A stretch of DNA of 64,000 nucleotides from Salinibacterium sp. dk2585 (GCF_008001035.1 NZ_CP042856.1:1736001-1800000), one strand, 5' to 3'. Numbered from the stretch's first letter, positions 30,302 through 39,325 are shown. Notes: a model not told the origin generated them from the sequence alone. Numbers and translations are program-made.

Positions 30302-31264
30302 TCAGTAGAGCAGGTTCGTGAGCTGCCGACGGGCTGCGATGACGCGCGGGTCCTCCGCGCCGGCAACCTCGAAGTACTCGAGCAGGCGCGTGCGCACGCG
30401 GTCGCGGCCGTCCTGGTCGAGCGCGATGAACAGGTCGAGGAGGCGCGCGAACGCATCCTCGAGGTGACCGCCCGAGACGTCGAGGTCGGCGACATCCAGT
30501 TGCGCGTCGAGATCCTTGGGCGCGTCCGCGGCGGCGGTGCGGATCTGGGCTGCGGCCTTGCCGGAGAGCCGGTTCAGCAGCGACACCTGTGCGAGGCCGG
30601 CAACAGCAAGCTGGTCTCGCGGGTCCTGTGCGATCGCCTTCTCGTATGCGGCGATCGCCGCCGGGAAGTCGCCCCGCTCGATCGCGTCGTACGCCTCCTG
30701 GTGCAGGGGTGGAAGGGGCTCCTCCTGCGGCTCGGCATCGTCTGCTTGCTGGCCGTCCACAGTCACGGCACCCGAGACACCGTTCTGCGCTGCCAGGGCG
30801 AGGAGTTGTTCGAACACGGCCCGGAGCTGGTCCTCGGCGACCTCCCCCTCGAACAGCGCGAGAGGGCGCCCCGCCACGATGGCGGCGACGGTCGGTACGG
30901 CCGCGACGTTGAACGCCTGCTGCAGTTGCGGGTTTCGAGTGGCATCCACGCTCGCGAGCACGAGACGCCCACCGAAGGATTTGACGACGGATGCGATGCC
31001 CTGCCACGGCTCGCCGGCATTGAACTCCACGACGACCGGCACGGTGTTGGAGAGTTCAAGCAGGCCCTGGAGCGCTGCGTCGCCGCTTTCGAGCGCGAGC
31101 GACGGGACGGTCATCGTCCCAGGCGCGGAGCCTCCCGCCGCAGCACCGCCCGCCTGAGGTCCGCCCTGCGGAGCCGAGGGCTGCGCCTGCGCGGCGGGCC
31201 GGACGAGGGATGAGAGGTCGACGGCACCACGCAGGTGCGCGCCGGAGGGGGGAACGCTGGTCAT
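30302..31264 (-). CDS. CnoX/YbbN-like thioredoxin-TPR protein without CxxC
   Basis: A 320-residue cytoplasmic protein. After a 45-residue Ala/Gly/Pro/Gln-rich N-terminus comes a thioredoxin fold (VPVVVEFNAGEPWQGIA, RLVLASVDATRNPQLQQAFNVAAVPTVAAIVAGRPLALFEG). The redox motif CxxC is replaced by E-P-W-Q, so it cannot act as a normal disulfide reductase. The C-terminal half has TPR-type helices (YDAIERGDFPAAIAAYEKAI). This layout is that of YbbN/CnoX holdase-type co-chaperones. ATG overlaps the stop of the upstream membrane-protein gene (ATGA), and the gene ends 5 bases from convergent glgB. Confidence 0.8.
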   Translation of the reverse strand: MTSVPPSGAHLRGAVDLSSLVRPAAQAQPSAPQGGPQAGGAAAGGSAPGTMTVPSLALESGDAALQGLLELSNTVPVVVEFNAGEPWQGIASVVKSFGGRLVLASVDATRNPQLQQAFNVAAVPTVAAIVAGRPLALFEGEVAEDQLRAVFEQLLALAAQNGVSGAVTVDGQQADDAEPQEEPLPPLHQEAYDAIERGDFPAAIAAYEKAIAQDPRDQLAVAGLAQVSLLNRLSGKAAAQIRTAAADAPKDLDAQLDVADLDVSGGHLEDAFARLLDLFIALDQDGRDRVRTRLLEYFEVAGAEDPRVIAARRQLTNLLY

Positions 31265-33042
31265 GGGAGTTCTCCTGCCGCTGTCACGCCTTCGGTCGCC
31301 CCAATGAGACGGATCTTCTCGTCACTGCCTGCCGGCGGCACATAGAAGAGCAGCTGGTAGCCATAGGTGACGTAGACACCCTTGGTCGTCTCGGTGAGGC
31401 CGGTCATCAACTTTACCGTCGGCCCCACGCTGATGGTGGCCCCCGCTTCCGTCGGCGTGACGGTTTCGGTGTCACCGAAGTTCAGCGTCAGAAGCGCGCC
31501 GGTGTCGTTGGTCGCGAGGGCGATGCGCTCACCTGTTCCCTCTGCAGGGGTGGTCGCGAGCGCCACGGGACCGGAGACGGCAGCGGCACGCGCTGCCCGG
31601 GCATCCGGGCCGGCGATCGAGAGGAAGGAGTCGTTCTCGAGATCGAACTCCTCCGCGTACTCACTCGCGGTGCCGTTCAGCAGCACGTCGGCATACGCCG
31701 TGGCGACCTGCTCGGGCGTGAGCTTGAGGAACTTGTTGTCGGGTGAGTAGCGCACGGCGCCCACGGTCTCAGCGGCGACCTGCGGGAAGGGTTGCTCGGT
31801 CGCTTGCAGCTTCACCCCGTACTGCACGCGATAGTTCTCGCGCGGGGACTCCTGCTGCAGCACGTAGGCCATCGGCACGACCGTCTCGTCCTCGGGGTCC
31901 TGCACGATCACCAGCGCGACGCGGGGCCACGCATCCGTCTGCTGCGGCAGCGAGAGCGCGATCGGCTCGGCGTGCACGGGTGTGGGCGCAGGCTGGGCGC
32001 CGTCGGCGGCCCGCATGACGTAGTTGGACTTGCGCATCTCGAGGGCCGGACCTTCGAAGCGCGTCGCCAACAGGTCGGCGTCGAGCGACGCATCGGCCTC
32101 TGCGGCAACCGTGGCAATGTCCGCCATGATGCTGCGAAGCTGCGCCTCCGTGACCGCGACATCTTTGAGTGCAGCCACGCTGGCCTCGGCACCCGCGGTC
32201 GCCGACGGCGAAGGCTCGGGTTCGTCGATGCGCGGCCACATGTCTGGCGAGCAGCCCGTGAACACGAGCGAGCCGATGAGCAGCCCCGGCACAACCGCGA
32301 TGCGTGCCCGGCCCGAACGCCGCCCGCGCGTGGAGGCTTCCGGCCGCGGTGCCGCGGGACGCACTGCCTTGGCGGCCTTCCGGGCGCTGTACTTCGGTGG
32401 CCGCGGCATCTTCTGCCCCTTGCCGGACTTGCGGCGCGGGCCACGCATGCGACGCCAGTGCGCGAGCGCCCAGAGGTAGAGACCGATTCCGGCGATGAGC
32501 AACACGACACCGGCGACAATGAGCGGCCCAGCCCAGGGCGTGCGATTGTCGAGTGGCCACGCGATGCTGACGTCCTTCGGTGCCGCCTCTTTGCCGTTCG
32601 ACATGACGAGCACAGAGATGCCCTCCGGCACATTGGCCATGAAGGTCAGGGCAGCTTCGCCCGTGTACTCCGCCAGCCACAGGTCAGAGCCCAGCGCGCT
32701 CGGCACGGTCTCCTCTTCGCCCTCGACGAGTTCCGCCTCGAGTGAGTCCGACTCCTCGTCCAAGGTCAGTACGTTGTGTGTGGCGTCGCCGATCCAAGCC
32801 TGGACGTCGGCGGTCCGGCCGTACACCGCCACGATGTCCCCCGGCCCGCTGATGTTCAGGCGCTGCCGGCCGTCGTGGGCGTGGAGCGTCTCGCTCTCGA
32901 TGAGCGTCACGGGCGCGTCATCCATCGACGACGTTTCCGCGACGAGACGCTCTGGTCCCGCGAACACGGTTCGCTGGGCGAGGCCGAGACCGATCAGTAC
33001 AAAGGCAAGAACAAAGCTGACGATCGCTGCTACAAACCGCAA
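31261..33042 (-). CDS. Membrane protein with two helices, unknown function
   Basis: Not recognised as an enzyme. A TTG at 33042 is proposed as start because AGGAGG lies 5 bases upstream and the product (593 residues) then begins with a membrane helix (LRFVAAIVSFVLAFVLIGLG); an ATG at 33162 would add 40 polar residues. After an extracytoplasmic acidic domain comes a second helix (GPLIVAGVVLLIAGIGLYLW), a very basic linker (about 60 residues of R/K/P), a third hydrophobic stretch ending in the lipobox-like SLVFTGC, and a C-terminal domain of about 270 residues with no known motif. It is coupled to the CnoX-like gene by an ATGA overlap. The basic linker between two membrane parts suggests contact with nucleic acid or phospholipid; that is inference. 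Confidence 0.6.
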   Translation of the reverse strand: MRFVAAIVSFVLAFVLIGLGLAQRTVFAGPERLVAETSSMDDAPVTLIESETLHAHDGRQRLNISGPGDIVAVYGRTADVQAWIGDATHNVLTLDEESDSLEAELVEGEEETVPSALGSDLWLAEYTGEAALTFMANVPEGISVLVMSNGKEAAPKDVSIAWPLDNRTPWAGPLIVAGVVLLIAGIGLYLWALAHWRRMRGPRRKSGKGQKMPRPPKYSARKAAKAVRPAAPRPEASTRGRRSGRARIAVVPGLLIGSLVFTGCSPDMWPRIDEPEPSPSATAGAEASVAALKDVAVTEAQLRSIMADIATVAAEADASLDADLLATRFEGPALEMRKSNYVMRAADGAQPAPTPVHAEPIALSLPQQTDAWPRVALVIVQDPEDETVVPMAYVLQQESPRENYRVQYGVKLQATEQPFPQVAAETVGAVRYSPDNKFLKLTPEQVATAYADVLLNGTASEYAEEFDLENDSFLSIAGPDARAARAAAVSGPVALATTPAEGTGERIALATNDTGALLTLNFGDTETVTPTEAGATISVGPTVKLMTGLTETTKGVYVTYGYQLLFYVPPAGSDEKIRLIGATEGVTAAGELP

Positions 33043-33344
33043 CGAACCCTCCTCTCTCGGTGCCGTGTCGGATCTGGGGTGCCGCCGACACGAAGGAGGT
33101 TCCCCGGTCAGTCGGCCTGTGGCGCCCTCTTGTTCGGGTACCGAAACGGCAGGCGAAGACATTCCACACTAAGTCATCGAGTCTGAATGCCTCCTAACAG
33201 CGGGCTGAATGCGCCGACTCGCGGATGCGAGGAGGATTGCTCACAGCGCACATCGAACGACTCGAATCGGGTCGCTGTCCCCCACCGACTAAACTCAGCT
33301 AGCGGAACCAGCCGACGCTGATTCGACGACCACAGGAGACGACC
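33043..33344. other. Divergent intergenic region
   Basis: About 300 bases between the TTG-start membrane protein (minus) and the coiled-coil protein (plus). It contains the AGGAGG ribosome site for the first (33046-33056) and CAGGAG for the second (33331-33338). If the ATG at 33162 were the real start, the right half would be the only intergenic part. No clear promoter hexamers or hairpins were seen. Confidence 0.4.
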
Positions 33345-35924
33345 GTGCCCATCGACGAGGGATCGTTCAGCACCACAATGCGCGGCTACAACCGCGAGGA
33401 GGTCGACTCCGCCCTCCAGGATCTTCGCCGCGAACTCATCAAGGCGAATGCTGACAAGGCAGAGGCCACCAAGGAGATCAAGCGCCTCAAGGCGACGGTC
33501 GACGACCTCCAGGCCGAACTCGATGAGACCGGCAGCCCGACGTATGCGGGCCTCGGCACCAAGCTCGAGAACACGCTCCGCGTCGCCGAGGAGCAATCGA
33601 CCCGGCTCATCAGCCAGGCCGACATCGATGCCGAGAAGCTCCGCAGCACGGTGCAGGCAGAGGTGCAGGCGCTCCGGGCGGAAGCCGCAGAGGCCGCAGA
33701 CAGCCTGATCGCCGATGCGACGGCACGCGCCGACAAGATGCTGGCGGATGCGCGCACTGACGCCGAGGACCTTGTCACCAGGGCACGCGTCGAGGCCGAG
33801 ACCCTGACGCAGGACGCGCTGCGCGAGGCTGCGAGCATCCGTGGCGCTGTCGCCACCGAGGCAGCTGAGGTGCGTACAAGCGCCAAGCGCGAGGCTGCTG
33901 CCGTTCGTGCGGAGGCAGAGCGAGAAGTCGCCGAACTGCGCGCCGTCGTGGACCGCGAAGCAGGCGAAGCCCGGGAGGCCGCCGTCGCCCTCGCCCGTGA
34001 CACGGAACGGGGCAGGGCCGAGTTCACGGCCGAAAGCGAGAAGCAGCGCGGCGACCTCGAGCGCGAGATCGAGCAGAAGCGCACCGACCTCGACCGGCAC
34101 GTCGAGCAGACGCGGGCAGAACTGGCGGCCACCGTCGAGTCCACTCGCGCCGAGTTGGCACGGGAGATCGCCGAGGCGCGCACCTCGCTTGAACTCGACA
34201 CCGCGGAGGCACGCGGCGCACTCGAGCGCGACACCCGCGAGGCCCGCGGTGCTCTCGAACGCGAGACGAGCGAGGCGCACGCCACGCTCGCGCGCGAGAC
34301 GGCAGAGGCCAGGGCCCAGCTCGCCACCGAGACAGCGGATGCCCGTGCTGAGCTCGAACGCGAGACCACGGAACAGCGTGCCGCCCTCGCGCACGAGATC
34401 CTCACCCGGCGCAGTGAGCTCGACCGTGAGATCACGAGCAGGCGCGAAGAGCTGGAACAGGAGATCGCCACACGCACGGCGGAGATCACCCAGGAGGTCG
34501 ATGCCAAGCGCACCGACATCGACCATGAGGTTGCGTCCAAGCGTTCGGCGATCGACCAGGAGGTCGCCGCGAAGCGAAGTGCGGCGGACCAGGAGGTCGC
34601 CAGCAAGCAGTCCGCGATCGACCTCGAGGTGTCGACCCGGCGGGGCGAGCTCGAACGCGATATCGAGTCGCGCACTCTCGAAGTCGAGCGTGAACTCGAG
34701 ACCCGAGCCCAGGAACTCGAACGCACGATCGAAGCCCGCATGCAGGAGCTCGAACGGGAGATCGAAACCCGTCGCAGCGAGATCGAGCACGAAGTCGCGG
34801 CGAAACGCAGCGAGATCGAGCAGGAAGTCGCCGCGAAGCGCAGCGAGATCGACCACGAAGTAGAGGCCAAGCGCAGCGAGGTCGATCAAGAGGTCGCCAG
34901 CAAGCGCAGCGAGATCGCACAGCAAGTCGCGAATAAGCGCGCAAAGGTCGACCAGGAGGTCTCAACGAAGCGCACTGCGATCGAGCGGGAGGTCGCCACC
35001 CGCACGGCCGAGCTCGAGCAGCACGTGGCCGAGGAGACCGCTCGCCTGCAGGAGGAGACGAGCCGCGTGCGCGGCGAACTCGAGGCAGATGCCACGCGAA
35101 TCCGCACAACCCTCGAGCAGGAGGCGGAGCGGGTGCGCGCCGCACTCGAGCGGGAGGCGGCGCAGACACGTGCCGACCTTGAGGAGGAGACGACAACGAC
35201 GCGTACGACACTCCACGAGGAGACGACACGCGCACGCAGCGAGCTCGAAGAAGAGATCTCCCGTGCCCGGGCCGAACTGGAGCTCGAGATCGCCGGGCGC
35301 CGGACAGCTGCGGAGGAGGAGACGACAACGTCACTCGAGCGGCTCCGCCGCGACGTCGAGAAGCAGCGCAAGGACCTCGCTCGTGAGGCAGAGACCCAGC
35401 GCGCAGCGCTCAAGCACGAGGACGAGACGGTGCGGGCGGCTCTCGCAGCTGAAGCCGACGAGGCACGCGCCACGATCGCGCGGGAGACTGAGCAGGCACG
35501 CATCGACCTCGACGTCGAACTCACCGCCCGGCGCGACGAAGCCGAGAAGGACTTCCTCGCAAAACAGCAGGAGGCGGTCGCCCAGACACAGAAGTACCTC
35601 GAGGAGGCCCAGGCCCAACTCGCCGACGTCACGAAGCGCGCAGCCGAAAAGCGGGCGGAGGCCGAGCACCTCGAGGCGACTTCGAGGGCGGAGGCGCGAG
35701 CCCTGCGCGAGGAGACCTCCGCGACCGCGGCGGAAATCCTCGCCAACGCCGAGAAGCGCGCACGCGCCATCGTCGACGAGGCCGAGCGTGACTCGGCAGG
35801 GCTCGTGTCGGAGGCGGAGGAACGGCTCGCCAAGATTAGGATCGAGCGAGACGCCGTCGCTGGGTACTTCGAGAACCTCCGTGGCATGCTCAAGGAGGCG
35901 GAGAGGATCTCCGGCGACAACTAA
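33345..35924 (+). CDS. Giant DivIVA-like hendecad coiled-coil protein (Scy/FilP-like)
   Basis: An 859-residue, almost wholly helical cytoskeleton-type protein. GTG 33345 follows AGGAGACGACC. Residues 7-30 (FSTTMRGYNREEVDSALQDL) match the DivIVA N-terminal membrane-curvature motif, followed by a heptad coil to about residue 75. From about residue 80 the chain is Ala/Glu/Arg-rich, and from residue 237 to 731 it is a run of 45 uninterrupted 11-residue units such as EVAAKRSEIEQ. The last 120 residues return to mixed coil and end RGMLKEAERIS. Streptomyces Scy and FilP are long polar-growth scaffolds with hendecad/heptad mixtures; this protein probably plays a comparable scaffold role at a cell pole or septum. 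The adjacent AI-2E family gene is 15 bases downstream. Confidence 0.85.
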   Translation: MPIDEGSFSTTMRGYNREEVDSALQDLRRELIKANADKAEATKEIKRLKATVDDLQAELDETGSPTYAGLGTKLENTLRVAEEQSTRLISQADIDAEKLRSTVQAEVQALRAEAAEAADSLIADATARADKMLADARTDAEDLVTRARVEAETLTQDALREAASIRGAVATEAAEVRTSAKREAAAVRAEAEREVAELRAVVDREAGEAREAAVALARDTERGRAEFTAESEKQRGDLEREIEQKRTDLDRHVEQTRAELAATVESTRAELAREIAEARTSLELDTAEARGALERDTREARGALERETSEAHATLARETAEARAQLATETADARAELERETTEQRAALAHEILTRRSELDREITSRREELEQEIATRTAEITQEVDAKRTDIDHEVASKRSAIDQEVAAKRSAADQEVASKQSAIDLEVSTRRGELERDIESRTLEVERELETRAQELERTIEARMQELEREIETRRSEIEHEVAAKRSEIEQEVAAKRSEIDHEVEAKRSEVDQEVASKRSEIAQQVANKRAKVDQEVSTKRTAIEREVATRTAELEQHVAEETARLQEETSRVRGELEADATRIRTTLEQEAERVRAALEREAAQTRADLEEETTTTRTTLHEETTRARSELEEEISRARAELELEIAGRRTAAEEETTTSLERLRRDVEKQRKDLAREAETQRAALKHEDETVRAALAAEADEARATIARETEQARIDLDVELTARRDEAEKDFLAKQQEAVAQTQKYLEEAQAQLADVTKRAAEKRAEAEHLEATSRAEARALREETSATAAEILANAEKRARAIVDEAERDSAGLVSEAEERLAKIRIERDAVAGYFENLRGMLKEAERISGDN
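34053..35537 (+). repeat. 45 tandem 33-base units coding 11-residue repeats
   Basis: The DNA of the coiled-coil gene is built of 33-base units in perfect register for 1485 bases. Individual units differ, but neighbours such as those near 34780-34920 are nearly identical (EVAAKRSEIEQ, EVEAKRSEVDQ, EVASKRSEIAQ). The repetition also creates long open frames on the other strand, which are not genes. Confidence 0.9.
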
Positions 35925-35939
35925 CACCACGGGAGCCCG

Positions 35940-36983
35940 ATGAAGATCCAGAATGCCTTCCGGTTCGGCCTCTTCGCAGCACTCGGTGCGCTCGTCGCGA
36001 TCGGTATCGGCACCGCGATCGGCAGCCTCGCGACGATTCTGACCTACATCGGTGCCGCGCTCTTCATCGCCCTCGGCCTCGATCCGCTCGTATCCTTCCT
36101 CGAGCGAAAGCGCTTCCCGCGATGGGCGGCCATTCTCACGGTGCTCGCCGGCGTCGTCGGCGCGGCCACTGGCCTCGTCTTCGCGCTCATCCCGGTCATT
36201 GTGGAGCAGGTGGAACGGCTCGCCGACCAGGTGCTCGACATCATCGAACTTACCCAGAATGGCGAGCTCGCCAAGGAAGTGCAGCGGGTCTTCCCCGCAC
36301 TCGACGTGCCGCTTGTCTTCGAGGAGATCACGAAATTCGTCGAGGAGCTCGACTTCTTCTCGATCGGCGGAGGTGTGCTCCAGGCGGGCATCGGCATCGC
36401 GACCGCCGCCTTCGGGGCCATCATCATCCTCATCCTGACCCTGTACTTCGTCTCATCGCTCCACACCATGAAGCGCGGCATCTACCAGCTCGTCCCGGCG
36501 TCGAAGCGAGGCAAGTTCATCGACATCGCTGAGCAGGTGATCGAGTCGGTGGGACGCTACGTCGTCGGCCAGGCGACGCTCGCGCTCACGAACGGCGTGC
36601 TGAGTTTCATCTTCCTGTCGATCATCGGCGCCAAGTACTCCGTGCTACTCGCCTTCATCGCGTTCCTCTTCAGCCTCGTGCCGCTCGTGGGAACGCTCAC
36701 CGGTTCAACGATCATCGTGCTCGGCGTGCTCGCGTTCAACGGTTGGCCGACAGTGCTCTTCGCTGCGATCTGGTACCTCGTCTACATGCAGATCGAGGCC
36801 TACGTAATCAACCCGCGCATCATGAACCGGGCGGTGAAAGTCCCTGGCGTGCTGGTCGTCATCGCGGCCCTCGCCGGTGGGGCCTTGCTCGGCGTCCTCG
36901 GCGCGCTCGTGGCGATCCCCGTCGCGGCGTCGGTCCTCATCATCGTCAAGCAGGTCTTCATCCCGCGGCAGAACGAGCTCTGA
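35940..36983 (+). CDS. AI-2E/PerM-family transporter
   Basis: A 347-residue membrane protein with about eight helices of the AI-2E (TqsA/PerM/UPF0118) family. It begins with paired helices (FGLFAALGALVAIGIGTAIG; IGAALFIALGLDPLVSFLER), has the central soluble loop after VIVEQVERLADQ, and the conserved segment VPLVGTLTGSTIIVLGVLAF followed by EAYVINPRIMNRAVKVPG near the C-terminus. Some members export AI-2, others are Na+/H+ antiporters; the substrate here is unknown. It lies 15 bases after the coiled-coil gene and is probably co-transcribed with it. Confidence 0.88.
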   Translation: MKIQNAFRFGLFAALGALVAIGIGTAIGSLATILTYIGAALFIALGLDPLVSFLERKRFPRWAAILTVLAGVVGAATGLVFALIPVIVEQVERLADQVLDIIELTQNGELAKEVQRVFPALDVPLVFEEITKFVEELDFFSIGGGVLQAGIGIATAAFGAIIILILTLYFVSSLHTMKRGIYQLVPASKRGKFIDIAEQVIESVGRYVVGQATLALTNGVLSFIFLSIIGAKYSVLLAFIAFLFSLVPLVGTLTGSTIIVLGVLAFNGWPTVLFAAIWYLVYMQIEAYVINPRIMNRAVKVPGVLVVIAALAGGALLGVLGALVAIPVAASVLIIVKQVFIPRQNEL

Positions 36984-36998
36984 GCGCTGCGCTGGGGA

Positions 36999-37721
36999 TC
37001 AGCTCGGGTAGGTCGTCGGCAGCGGCGCACGCGCCGGGTTGAGCCGCTCGACGATCTCGTTGAGCACCCTCCGTGTCTGTTTCTCCCCCACCCACAGGTG
37101 CTTACCGTCCTCGACGGCGATGACCTCCGCCTCGGGAACAGCCGCGAAACGCTGCACCGCCTCGTCTGGACGCAGGAAGTCATCAAACTCCGGGACGACC
37201 GCGATCATCCGCTTGCCGCTGCCCGCCCACGCGGCCAACTCCGCGTCGCTCGTGCGGCGCAACGGCGGCGAAAGCAACACGACGCCGGGGATGTCGTAGC
37301 GGCGCCCGTGCTTGAGCGCAACCTCCGTGCCGAACGACCAGCCGACCAGCCAAGGCGCGGGCAGGCCGCGCCGGTGCAGGAACTCCACGGCCGCCTGGAG
37401 GTCCCAGGCCTCGTCGACGCCGTCGCCGAACTCACCGCCGCTCGTGCCACGCGGCGAGGTCGTGCCGCGGAAGTTGAAACGCAGCACGGCGATGTCGCTC
37501 AGCGCTGGCAACCGCGCTGCAGCCTTCCGGATGATGTGCGAGTCCATGAAGCCGCCCGCGGTCGGCAGGGGATGCAGCGCAAGCATCGTCGCGACAGGCT
37601 CACGGTCGAGCGGCAACGCGAGTTCGCCCACGAGTGTCAGCCCGTCGGTCGTGTGGAGCTCGATGTCCTCGCGTTGCGCGGGCAGTTCCACGCCAGCCTT
37701 GATCTCGATCGTCTCGGTCAT
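36999..37721 (-). CDS. Alpha/beta-hydrolase (serine hydrolase)
   Basis: A 240-residue cytoplasmic hydrolase. Motifs: LALHPLPTAGGFMDSH (oxyanion strand), LRFNFRGTTSPRGTSGGEFGDG, nucleophile elbow VGWSFGTEVALKHG, aspartate region VPEFDDFLRPDEAV, and histidine in DGKHLWVGEKQTRRVL. This set matches the dienelactone-hydrolase-like/CocE-related family in which actinobacterial members are of unknown substrate. ATG 37721. It is followed on the same strand by a small Cys/His protein gene, with 9 bases between. Confidence 0.8.
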   Translation of the reverse strand: MTETIEIKAGVELPAQREDIELHTTDGLTLVGELALPLDREPVATMLALHPLPTAGGFMDSHIIRKAAARLPALSDIAVLRFNFRGTTSPRGTSGGEFGDGVDEAWDLQAAVEFLHRRGLPAPWLVGWSFGTEVALKHGRRYDIPGVVLLSPPLRRTSDAELAAWAGSGKRMIAVVPEFDDFLRPDEAVQRFAAVPEAEVIAVEDGKHLWVGEKQTRRVLNEIVERLNPARAPLPTTYPS

Positions 37722-37730
37722 CGTGACTCC

Positions 37731-38024
37731 CTACTTGATCTTCCAACAGTGCGAATGCCAGTGGCGCCGCTCAGCGAGCGCGCGCTCATCGCCCAGCATC
37801 GAGTCGGCGCGCCACGTCACGACGTGCGGGGTGCCGGGCGCGATGGCCGTGGGGCATCCAGGGCACGAGTACGACTTGACCGCTGAAGCGCCAGTCACGG
37901 GCTGCACGATCCATTCCCCGTCACGCTTTGTCTCGGTGCGGCGCCCGCCAAGCATGATTGCCGCGAGATCGCGCTCCTCCCCTGCTGGCCGGCGACGGCC
38001 GCGAGGGCGATTGGAGCGGGGCAT
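37731..38024 (-). CDS. Small Cys/His protein, conserved actinobacterial type
   Basis: A 97-residue basic protein, start ATG 38024 (MPRSNRPRGRRRP). It carries SYSCPGCPTAIAPGTPHVV and RRHWHSHCWK, giving C-x2-C and H-x-H-x2-H-C clusters that could bind one zinc ion like a degenerate HNH/treble-clef. Similar short proteins occur widely in actinobacteria without a known role. The gene lies 13 bases after the lytic-transglycosylase-like gene and may be co-transcribed. Confidence 0.65.
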   Translation of the reverse strand: MPRSNRPRGRRRPAGEERDLAAIMLGGRRTETKRDGEWIVQPVTGASAVKSYSCPGCPTAIAPGTPHVVTWRADSMLGDERALAERRHWHSHCWKIK

Positions 38025-38037
38025 CACCCCAGTGTAG

Positions 38038-38685
38038 TTAGTACCAGCCCTTGGCCTGGCTGGCCCCCCAGGCGCCGCAGGGAGTGCCGTAGCGGCCCTG
38101 GATGTAGCCGAGGCCCCAAGTGATCTGCGTCGCCGGGTTCGTCGCCCAGTCGGCCCCCGCCGAGGCCATTTTGCTGCCGGGCAGGGACTGCGGGATGCCG
38201 TAGGCACCGCTGGAGGGGTTGTGCGCGAAGGTGTTCCAGCCGGATTCCTTGTTCCAGAGCGCAACGAGGCAGTCGTACTGGTCGACTCCCCATCCGCGCG
38301 CCGCCACCATGTCATAGGCGATTGCCTTGGCGGAGCCAGGATCCGGGCTGCCAGCAGCGGGCGCACCGGTGGAAACCTTGGGAGGCGGCGGAGGCACGTA
38401 ACGCTCGGCCTGGAAGCTGTCACGACCGAGCGGCTGCAGCGCTGCGACCGATGCGACCGAGATCGACTGGGCCACGTCTGCATCCGGAGTCGCGGATGCA
38501 TCGGCACCGGCCTGTGCCGTCTGCGGCATGTTCGGGGCAACCACCGACACCGCCATGACGCCAGCCGCAACGGTGAACGCGAAGACCTGGAGCGCGAGGC
38601 GCCCGTGCATGCGGGTCGACAACAGGGCATCGCCCGACCTGGTTCCCCCGGCCCGGGATGCGCGATGAATCCCTCGCCTACTCAC
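38038..38685 (-). CDS. Lytic-transglycosylase-like exported protein
   Basis: A 215-residue secreted protein. The GTG at 38685 gives 25 basic residues before the signal helix; an ATG at 38610 (MHGRLALQVFAFTVAAG) would give a more usual signal peptide, so the start is open. After a Pro-rich linker (YVPPPPPKVST) comes a goose-lysozyme/SLT-like domain: YDCLVALWNKESGWNTFAHN with the catalytic glutamate, SGAYGIPQSLPGSKM, and a GLGYIQGRYGTPCGAWGAS end. The domain is of the short actinobacterial kind, close to resuscitation-type muralytic proteins. It probably cuts peptidoglycan glycan chains. Confidence 0.8.
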   Translation of the reverse strand: MSRRGIHRASRAGGTRSGDALLSTRMHGRLALQVFAFTVAAGVMAVSVVAPNMPQTAQAGADASATPDADVAQSISVASVAALQPLGRDSFQAERYVPPPPPKVSTGAPAAGSPDPGSAKAIAYDMVAARGWGVDQYDCLVALWNKESGWNTFAHNPSSGAYGIPQSLPGSKMASAGADWATNPATQITWGLGYIQGRYGTPCGAWGASQAKGWY

Positions 38686-38736
38686 AGTGAACAGACCTTA
38701 GCCGACGGGACTGGGAAAATATAGGCCACGCGCGGC

Positions 38737-39288
38737 TCAGTCGACCGTCTGCATGATGTCGACGACGGCATCCAGCACCATGTCGACCTGCGCCTCCCGG
38801 TAGCCGCCGCGCTGGGGTCGGAACGCCGACCTGCGTACGTCAGAGACCGCAAGGGGCTCACCCCTCGTGAGATACGCAGAGATGCGGTCTGCCAAAGCAT
38901 CCACCTCGCTCCGGCGATAGCCGTTGACGAGGAGGTTGACGCGTGCGAAGCGGTTGCCCGAGGGCCGCGCCAGCCGGTCGACGATCTCCTGGGCGAGCTC
39001 GCGCCGCTGTTGCACGAGAGTGTCTTCACCAAGCTCCGCCGCCAGCCGAGCACGCTCTCGCATCGCGAAGGCGTCTTCGAGTCGCTCAAGCGCCGCGTCC
39101 ACATGCTCAGGGGAATACCCCCCCTTGCGCATTGCGAAGGCCGTCAGGCGGATGTCGCCGGCTGAAATGCTGGAAACCTCCCCACGCTCCGCTGTGTAGG
39201 CGCGGCGTGCATCCTCAAGGAAGTCCTCGACCTGTTCGATGTCGTAACCGAGACGGTTCCTGCGGGTCTTGGGGAAGGTAGCGCTCAC
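38737..39288 (-). CDS. DivIVA-domain protein
   Basis: A 183-residue cytoplasmic protein; GTG 39288 gives VSATFPKTRRNRLGYDIEQVEDFLEDARRAY, a DivIVA-type motif (GYDxxxVDxFL). The same theme returns at least twice more: RKGGYSPEHVDAALERLEDAF and PQRGGYREAQVDMVLDAVVDIM, plus NGYRRSEVDALADRI, so the protein is a string of three to four short DivIVA-like units rather than one with a long coil. Actinobacterial members with this layout are of unknown function but are thought to associate with growth or division proteins. It precedes no related gene. Confidence 0.78.
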   Translation of the reverse strand: MSATFPKTRRNRLGYDIEQVEDFLEDARRAYTAERGEVSSISAGDIRLTAFAMRKGGYSPEHVDAALERLEDAFAMRERARLAAELGEDTLVQQRRELAQEIVDRLARPSGNRFARVNLLVNGYRRSEVDALADRISAYLTRGEPLAVSDVRRSAFRPQRGGYREAQVDMVLDAVVDIMQTVD

Positions 39289-39325
39289 GCACCCATTCTG
39301 CCCTACCGAGGCTTGGGACCCGTCG

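Noticed and set aside
33174-34925. Long minus-strand open frames (583 and 494 codons) opposite the coiled-coil gene
   Set aside because: They are antisense images of the 33-base repeats, composed of monotonous Leu/Asp/Gly or Ser/Arg patterns, without start signals.
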